Positions 56,816-64,000 of a stretch of 64,000 nucleotides of DNA are shown here, piece by piece. Numbering within the stretch: position 1 is the first letter of the stretch; every line of letters begins with the position of its first letter. The stretch covers positions 186,001-250,000 of the forward strand of contig NW_006921537.1 of NCBI RefSeq assembly GCF_000340215.1, written 5' to 3'. The stretch is from Pseudocercospora fijiensis CIRAD86. Taxonomy: Eukaryota; Ascomycota; Dothideomycetes; Mycosphaerellales; Mycosphaerellaceae. Both the position numbers and the translations under genes were made by a program. The notes beneath the pieces were generated by a model. The model was not told where the DNA came from, searched no databases, and saw only the letters and a list, made by a program, of their open reading frames with translations.

Positions 56816-58645
56816 TCAAATAGTGTATCGATACCCCTGCTGTAACTTCCTCGCAGTAGCGATATCAATGCCCTCAATCTCAGCCGTCTTCGCCAACATC
56901 CTCTGATCTCGCTCCGTCAAAATCGACCCCTCATCCTCCATACGGTCTAGCTGAAGGTTTTGATACTGCAGATAGAAGCGCATGATGATACCACAGATGC
57001 CGGCGATGGTCACCAAGCCGATATTGATGCCCATGGGCACACGGTAATGCGGAGCATCGGCGTCGCTGTAGGTGAATGGAGTCCAGATGGAAGCCATGTT
57101 TCCTACCGAGTTCATGAAAGCGAGCGCAGCGGCACGCTTGGCGGGCGGGCGTGGGATTGCGTTGGCGATCCAGGCGTAGATTGTTCCGTTCATGACGAAG
57201 ATGAAGTTGAGCAGGAACAGGCTGAAGTAGCGTGGTCCGAAGCCATTGGTGAACATGAAGACCAGTGCTCCAATGATGACGATTGGAACCGGGTAGATGA
57301 AGAACCAAAAACGGTTTCCAAGCCTGTCGCTGACAAGACCGTGGGCCAGGGAGTAGAATGTGATGAAGATGTATGGTGGTGCAACGAGCAGGAGCGAGAT
57401 GATCCTATTATACCCGAGAGTCCTGGTGAGCGATGGGTAGAAGTTCTGGAAGCCTCCCGCTCCGGCCATGCCGTGGTATGCGATAGCGAGAATGTACGTC
57501 TTTGGATCGGTGAATGCTGCTTTGAGGCCTTGTATCTGCGACATACCGCCTGGAGCGTCGAGATCAGCTTGTCGGGCGTCCAGGGCCATGCGTCGGTTTG
57601 CGACGTGTCGTTCCTCGTCAGTGAGCAACTTCCAGGTGTGAGGGAAATCGGGGAGGATGAAAGTGACGATGCAGCCGATGAACATGGTGATGCTGCCTTC
57701 GATGATGTAGAGCCCTAAAGGGAAGGGAAAGGGAAAGGAGTTAGCAAATGTGGAAGGAAGAGTTTCGTGGGATTGTCGGGGACTTACATTGCCAGCTATC
57801 CATTCCTCTCGCTCCTTCCAGTCCGCTGAGAATGCCAGCAGCGATCAAGCTACCGAAAGCACCACTGATCAACGAACCAGAGTAGAAGATGGACATTCTC
57901 AGATTGAGCTCCTCCTTCGTGTACCATTTGGACAAATAAAACAATACACCAGGGAAGAAAGGTGCCTTAACGACCAACGATATCAGTATTCTGAGAACTG
58001 TCATCGGTTTTTTATAGTGCCGACTTACCTCAACAAGACCAAGAACGAATCTGCATGCGACGATGCCCCCAAAGCTCTTGACTTGAGATGTAACTGTCGA
58101 GACGAGACCCCATGCGACGATGAAAAAGCCGAGATACCAAGATGGTTTTCCGAAGAAATTCAGAAGCAGGTTGGAGGGTACTTGCATCAGGACCTGATCC
58201 CAAATCAGCCAACGATGACGCCAATTCACAGAATGAGCGAGCGCCTTACATAACCAACGAAGAGAATGCTGAGACCGGTTTGATACTCACTACCAGTCAG
58301 ACCCAGATCTTCGATCAGACCTTGAAGCTTTGCTGCCGCGTAGTTGTTGCGATCTACAGACAATAAGAGTCAGTTCCAGCACACTGTAAATCAAGCCGAA
58401 GCCTTACCGATATAGTTCATCAAGTAGACGAGAACCACCAAGGGCATAATCAAGCTGTCAATCTTGCGCCGGAGCTTCTTCTCGACAATTTTCTCGGCCT
58501 CGGTGAGCTCAACCATATGCTGTGCCTCTTCTTTCGAGACATCGTGCACATCATTCTCTTGTAGTGTCTCCTTGTGTGCGACCTCGTGTTTCTCGTCTAT
58601 TGCTTCAGGTGAGGAATGTAGATAAGTTGGCTCGGTTGAAGCCAT
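56816..58645 (-). CDS. MFS permease, Dal5/Tna1 (allantoate/nicotinate-type anion:cation symporter) family
   Basis: Exons are 58645-58408, 58353-58250, 58193-58029, 57965-57788 and 57714-56816 (527 aa). The introns are 54, 56, 63 and 73 nt. The start at 58645 (ACATGGC) is preferred; the frame reaches 31 codons further upstream but has no ATG there. About 75 cytosolic residues precede twelve helices. Landmarks are LMNYIDRNNYAAAKL in helix 1, SILFVGYVLMQVPSNLLL, the helix 5 region RFVLGLVEAPFFPGVLFYLS with SKWYTKEEL, and SDRLGNR in the second half. These fit the fungal ACS subfamily, which imports organic anions or vitamins such as allantoate, nicotinate or pantothenate at the plasma membrane. 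The substrate cannot be told from sequence. Confidence 0.93.
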
Positions 58646-59335
58646 GTTGGCGATGGAGCTCTGCTCGCTCGAGGCCCAAGACTTCGGTCCAATATGTCCG
58701 AGAATGTGTTCGACGCCCGATTTAAGATCCGGTACCAAGAGTCTTGTCTCACTGAATGGGTCTTAACGTGCGAACGACTTGTGAGCGCCGCGCGAGATGA
58801 AAGCTTGCCATCAGGAGCAAAGCGAGCTATGTTATGTATGTTCGCGCCGATCATAGCGCCATATGCCAAGTCGCGCTTTCAATGAGGGGAAGAAGCCGTC
58901 TGGCCTGTCAAAAGCAGCAAATGCAGCCAGGATACTTGATCGGCAATCATCCTGTAGTAGGTAGTAGCCATGTGCGGCAGCGCAGCACATGCGGATCTGC
59001 GAGATGTAACGCGGTTGGCTGTGGATTTCGCACTCTCGCCGTCAGAGACCGTCTATGCATAGTGAGCTTTAGGCTCATTGATTAACCACGTAAGCCCAGA
59101 CGGTCATGGACAGACTTTCGCCGCATAATTCGGAGGTGCTATACTCGAAGTAGCTAGGTAAACGCTTAATATGATTTTCCAAGCGACCATAACAAGCTCA
59201 GCTTGTCGGGTGAGCTTGTCGGTCTTGAAGGTACCAAGCGGATTGTGAAGCGGAAAAGTCTCTGTACTGTACGAGCTGGTCGTGCACATTATATTCACTC
59301 ATCCCTTCACCAGTCCCGTAGGTGGAAGGTTCAGC
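58646..59335. other. Promoter-side region of the MFS gene up to the RIP border
   Basis: Ordinary sequence without a supported gene. The change to RIP-type dinucleotides happens at about 59335. Confidence 0.6.
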
Positions 59336-60399
59336 TAACTAGGGCTTCCGGTCGCGCAGAGTTCTAGTAGCCTAGTAAAATTGGTGTGTGCGCGAACCGC
59401 CACCGATTACTAATTAGTGCCCTCGAATGTCCGAGACCGCTAGTAGTAACTATAATAGTTAGGCGGCTTCCTATTTTAGAGGCTATCCGGACAGCTAATA
59501 AGGGCTCTTCTAAGGGTAGTTTTAACGTTATTTCTTCTATAGAATAGCTAGCGATTAAGCGACGGCTAGTAATAGCTATAACACTAGTATATATAGCTGT
59601 ATTAACGCCGCTAGTAGCCGCTAGTAGTCGTTGCTAACTAAGTAAGTAAAGGAATATAGAGATGCTACGACCGTAGAGCCTAAATCCTCGCCTATTCCGC
59701 CGCCGAAGAACGACTTACTACTACTAGCAAGGGTTAAGACGACGAGGTCGCTTTCTAGTACTATATTACTACTAAAGAAGAAGATTAAGAGGTCTAAATC
59801 GACGCTAGACCTAGCCTCTAGCCCTCCGAGTATTATAGAGGTAGAGAGGCTATAAGACACGGTCTATTTCTAAGAGTTTATATAGCTACGGTTGCGAGTA
59901 ATATATCTCGAGACTTATATAGACTTAATCTACGCCTTCTTAAAGAACTTTAGCTACAATAGACATAGAGATATACCAAAGATACGTAAGCTATATAAGA
60001 AGTGAGTGTTAGTAGAGCGGTAGGTTAGAAGGTGTCCTTCTTCGCTCGAGATAGGCTAGTAAATCGAGGTAGTTATACTAGCCGTGTTTATAGTCCTTAT
60101 ATAGAGCCTATCTCGGTCTATAGTTCTTGCAATATCTCCGTGCGTAGTAGTACGACTACGACTTAATATTAAGCGCAGTGTTAGTAAAGTTACAAAGGTT
60201 ATATCGTTATCTCCGTACGAGTCGACCGTCTATTAAGTGCTTATAGTCCTTGCTAAGGCGGAAGCTGTCTATTTACGCTCGAATTAGGTCGCCTCGCTTC
60301 TACTAGAAGCGTTAAGAAGGGCGTGCGTAGTGCTAGTTATATAAGAAGCCTAGTATAAACCTGCCTCTGTCTCGAGGACTCGGACTATTAGTTATATTA

Positions 60400-62400
60400 G
60401 CTTGTTCTACTTCTATCTCTTTAGTACCTTCTATAACTAAGCTCTATCTAAGGCGGACCCTAAACGAGCGCTATATAGTAAGGTTCTCGTCCTTACTAGT
60501 TATAAAGTCGCGGCATAGAATGTAGGCATTAATTACGGCCGCGTCGAGAAGGAAGTAGAATAGTAGATACTATAGCTTTAGTAAGCGGTGCTATATAGCG
60601 CAATAACTTCTTAGTTAGTCGTATATATCGACGCCGCCTATCTTATCGTTATAAAGTGCCGCCTATATAGGAATATTGCAGAGTTAGTTAGCGACAATCT
60701 AGTAAGGGCGTACGTGCTTCTTAATAAAGTCGTTAGTGTCCTTAGGCTAGCGTCTATGCCGCTATATTCGCCAGAATAGCTAGTGTCCGGTTGTAAGCAC
60801 TTAAATAAGGTTCCTATCTTGCTATAGTATCGCTGCAACATTATAGTAATAACGTACTATTAGTATATCGAATAGAAACCGTATTGACTTTCGATTAAGC
60901 GCTATTGCCTCCTACTAAGTCTTCGGAGGTAGATGCTGTCCCCGCTTAAGTAATACCTTCTAGTCCTTATGCTACTATACCTTTCGAAATATAGCGCCCT
61001 ACTATAGCTAGGATTTAGAGCTAGCACGTACCGTACCTGTCGCCGCTATTCTATAATGTCGTAGGACTCGAAACAGTAGTATATTGTTAAAGAGATTGTC
61101 TATATAGACGTAGAAGAAGTAAGTTAAATATAGGAGCTAAAGCAACAACCGAAGAACAGCTTAGCTAAGCGAGCTTAGTAAGCTAATAAGATTGACCGCT
61201 ATTAGACCCTAAGATTAGTCTAGTATATAAGAGGCTTCTTAATTTAGCAGTTACTTACTTTCTTCGCTTTTATTATTATCTACTACTATACCGACCTAAC
61301 TATTCTTCTTTGTCCGGCGTCGCTTACTCGGCGGACCGTCGTCGCTATTTTTCCCTATATCGATACTACCGTTTCTACCTCTATTACAAGCCCGAGTCGT
61401 AGCGGCCTTCCTCGCCTTAGTAGCCGACTTCTACTCTACCTTAGTTAGTCGAATTAGCACCTTAATTAGATCTTGCTACTGTTTAACACTACTAACAACC
61501 TCGAAACCCTATTACTTCCGTAGCGACGAGAATAGGAAGTTAAAGAGATATCCCCTCTTGCAAAGAGTAAGAATGTAATACCCGATTAGCGTTAGTTTGC
61601 CCTTTATTATTATAATATAGTAAGAGCGCCTATAGAACCTAACTATTACCTTATCTATACTAATACTAGTCGCAGGCACTATATACTGCTTAAAGGCCTT
61701 CCTTAGTATAGTAGCGAGGTTAACGACCTATTTCTAAGGCGGTAAACCGCTATTCTTCTCAATAGGTTAACTAAACTAAAGCGCCGCCTTAATCTATCGA
61801 AATCGGCCCTCACTTATAAACCTAGCGATATTATAAGCCGGCTAGTACCTATCCGTCCGCTAATAATCGTCTTTATCGTCTATTTGCACTACTAACATAT
61901 ATATTATTAGACTAATAAAAATCTTTATCTCTCTAGCGGTAACTAGCCTCTATTTCCGCCCTAAAACCTATACCTCCTTACGACCGTCTACTACCTTCTT
62001 AAAGTCTACCTTCTAGCCTACGTACTAATTAGTATATATTACTATTATCCGAAAGATAATAGCCGGCTATATTAGATTAAACTACCTTAACGGCAACCTC
62101 TAGCTACTAGGGTCGCGAGTCGATAGCTCCTATTTATTCCGCTCGCTAGCGAGGTCCTTAGAGTCTATACTATTAAATATCTCTTCGACTAGTAGGCGTA
62201 CCTACCTCTTATACTTAGCACCTTCTAATAGACTATAAGAGCTTAGTTTCTAAGGCTTAGGTTAGACAACATCTAGCTTAGACTCTGCTATATTACAAGT
62301 ACGCCGCTATCTACCGAGGTTGTCTACTATAACTAGAGGCTTAAAGAGCTTATTTGCGGTAGGCAATTCTACCTCTATTAGAGGCTCGAAGGACGACTTT
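60400..62400 (-). pseudogene. piggyBac-type (DDE_Tnp_1_7) transposase, RIP-inactivated
   Basis: The minus strand, read through TAG/TAA stops, gives the order expected of piggyBac. It has RYXPAYNIARFISEGRF-like N-terminal residues, SIDKVIVRFYRRS with the first catalytic Asp (about 61665-61625), LIGYYILTLCKRGYLFNFLF, YIDNLFNNILLFRVL with the second Asp (61106-61060), and GTVR. YNDKIGGVDIYD with the third Asp follows (60654-60619), then FYFLLDAAVINAYIL. A basic stretch PPSKRRRTKKN sits between the first and second catalytic segments (about 61330). The three catalytic Asp codons (GAC/GAT) survive because they contain no CA or TG. Stops and a probable frame change make it non-functional. Confidence 0.85.
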
Positions 62401-63650
62401 GCGATAGACTCGCGTACCTCTCGAGAAGACGAGAATTTAGCGTCTATAATAGCATCGTCGTTATAACTAGTTAGAAACACATAGTTAGGATCTATCTCGT
62501 ACGCGTTAAATAGGCCGTCGGCGTTAGGTATAGGTTTACCGTACTCGTAAAAGCTATTATTAAGAAGGTCGGCGATATCTATAACAATTAACTATACCTT
62601 AGAGGCTTAAAAAACGGTCTATACCGATAAACATAGGTATTATAGTAGACAGCGACGTAGAAACCGAGATCGGACGACCCTAGATTCTAATAGCTAAGAA
62701 CCGGGCAAAAGATCCGGCTCTCTACCTAATTTTGGTTAGAGGCTAGATTAGACTTCCTATTTCCCGCTACTAGAGCTCTAGCTGCGTCTAGCTACGAGTT
62801 TTCTAAGGGATGCGAGCTATACGATGCTCTATACTATCCCTAGCTTTCTCTAGCTGCTAGATCTACTCGCAGTTTTACTAACGACGTAAAGCGCGTAAGC
62901 GACTTATCGGCCTTAACTAGCACGGCGCAATAACCGAGTCCGATACCGTAATTAGGGCAGAGTCGTCTAGTGTTGTAGGTTTACAGCCCCTAAGAAATAG
63001 AGGCATCGTATGTTATACTAGTATACGCCTATAGATATATATCGGATATGCCCGAATACTAGGATATCCGAGCAATATTAAGCAGCTTGCCGGGTTGTAG
63101 GCGGGATATTAGCGTATCCGATAACTCCGCCTTGTATATATATAACGAGCTCGCCTAAAAGGGTCGTATATATAGTGTATTATTACAGAGCGTGTATACT
63201 ATCTAGTAGCATCTACAGGTTAGTAGACCCTATTACTAGAGTCGTCTACAATCTATATACTTAGCTTAGTTCGCTCCGTAGATAGCTTATTATAGCTATA
63301 TATATATAGTAGCGAGGACCTGTAAAGGGGGATTGTTAGTATTATTGTTAGTAGCTAGCGGTATGTCGGCATAGTCGGCAAGACTTTTCGATATAGTATA
63401 GGCACGCTATCGACAACCTAAAAGTCTGCCTAAACATTAAACATCTTCTATATCGCCGGGGGTATACACATAATAGGGACCTTTAGAAGGTCTACCGGCT
63501 TCTAAATAAGCGCTAGCTAGTAACCGTTATATAAAGGATTAATATAGCGCTTTTTACGGACCTTTAGAAGAGGCTACTTTGTATGTGATTGAAAGCGGTT
63601 TAGTGCGGTAAGGAGCCCCTATTCTAGACCTTCTAGGGTATAGACTTTAG

Positions 63651-63702
63651 CTATAGACCTAACCTATAGACCTAACCTATAGACCTGACCTATAGACCTA
63701 AC
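63651..63702 (+). repeat. Four tandem 13-bp units
   Basis: The unit CTATAGACCTAAC repeats four times exactly in register. The third unit has a G in place of the first A of AAC. It is followed by two copies of CTATAGAAGAAG (about 63709-63732). It lies in RIP-type DNA with no gene nearby. Confidence 0.95.
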
Positions 63703-64000
63703 CTAAAGCTATAGAAGAAGCTATAGAAGAAGCTACTATAGTTATAGCAACTACTATAATAGCCGTTGCTATTGCGAGTAAATACCTCGAGGAAGATAGT
63801 AGTAATAAGGAGCGGTAGGACCTATACTACTGCAATTACTAACAACCGCTCTGTTTATATAAGCTAGTGCCCTCTTATACTATCTCGAAGACCTAATAGC
63901 TACTTTCTACCTTACCGTAGCCGGTTACAGTGTAGCTTATTATTCGGTAGTACTAAGAGGCCAATTTGCCTTTAATAAGCTAAGCCGGTTAGGGGTCAAG

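Larger units (their letters stand above)
59336..64000. mobile_element. RIP-mutated block with a piggyBac-type element and unassigned repeats
   Basis: CA and TG are almost absent across this block, which continues beyond the window. The recognisable content is the minus-strand transposase at about 60400-62400. The left part (59336-60400) and right part (62400-64000) show no identifiable protein. The TTAA-flanked terminal repeats expected for piggyBac could not be matched with confidence. Confidence 0.75.

Noticed and set aside
56816..58738. Start of the MFS permease at 58738
   Set aside because: The codon there is TTG. The ATG at 58645 has good context and gives the usual N-terminal length.
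63651..63702. CCTAAC content read as telomere-like repeat
   Set aside because: The unit is 13 bp and contains CTATAGA. It is not the CCCTAA telomere repeat and does not end the sequence.

Overview
The window looks like a scaffold segment of a filamentous ascomycete, most probably a Dothideomycete. The evidence is 24 short GT-AG introns (49-80 nt, several with CTAAC or CTGAC branch sites), a CFEM-PTH11 receptor, an OTT_1508-type deaminase, an F-box-like ELRNEIY protein, and long stretches mutated by repeat-induced point mutation (RIP). A run of 100 N at 30916-31015 is an assembly gap.

The window has two kinds of DNA in alternation. Blocks 1-19570, about 22720-34905 and about 59335-64000 are almost free of CA and TG dinucleotides, rich in TA and TAG, but still full of CG. 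That is the footprint of CpA-to-TpA RIP. These blocks hold dead transposons that can still be read through their TAG/TAA stops: a Ty3/Gypsy element (1-2142 and 9046-11712) split by a second, younger Gypsy chromovirus (2143-9040, two 346-bp LTRs, 5-bp target duplication); a third Gypsy on the minus strand (about 13180-18200); an inverted-repeat family (18323-19252); a roughly 12-kb block with a RecQ-like DEAH helicase and a DUF6589-like protein facing each other (22717-34920); and a piggyBac-type transposase (about 60400-62400, minus).

The islands 19570-22720 and 34990-59335 have normal dinucleotide content and intact genes. The first island holds one gene, a CFEM-PTH11 receptor. The second holds an OTT_1508-like deaminase, a UBR7/mlo2-type ubiquitin ligase, a RING protein, the NatC catalytic subunit Naa30, phospholipid:diacylglycerol acyltransferase (PDAT/Lro1), an F-box-like protein, a CAX-like membrane protein that has lost the exchanger motifs, a GPR1/FUN34/YaaH transporter, an intron-containing tRNA-Ala(AGC), and a Dal5/Tna1-type MFS permease.

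Two divergent pairs share short promoters: deaminase/UBR7 (with an inserted 317-bp MITE) and Naa30/PDAT (343 bp). The genes otherwise look like unrelated housekeeping and membrane functions, not a metabolic cluster. Eight multi-exon models were built by hand, and every splice junction keeps the reading frame.
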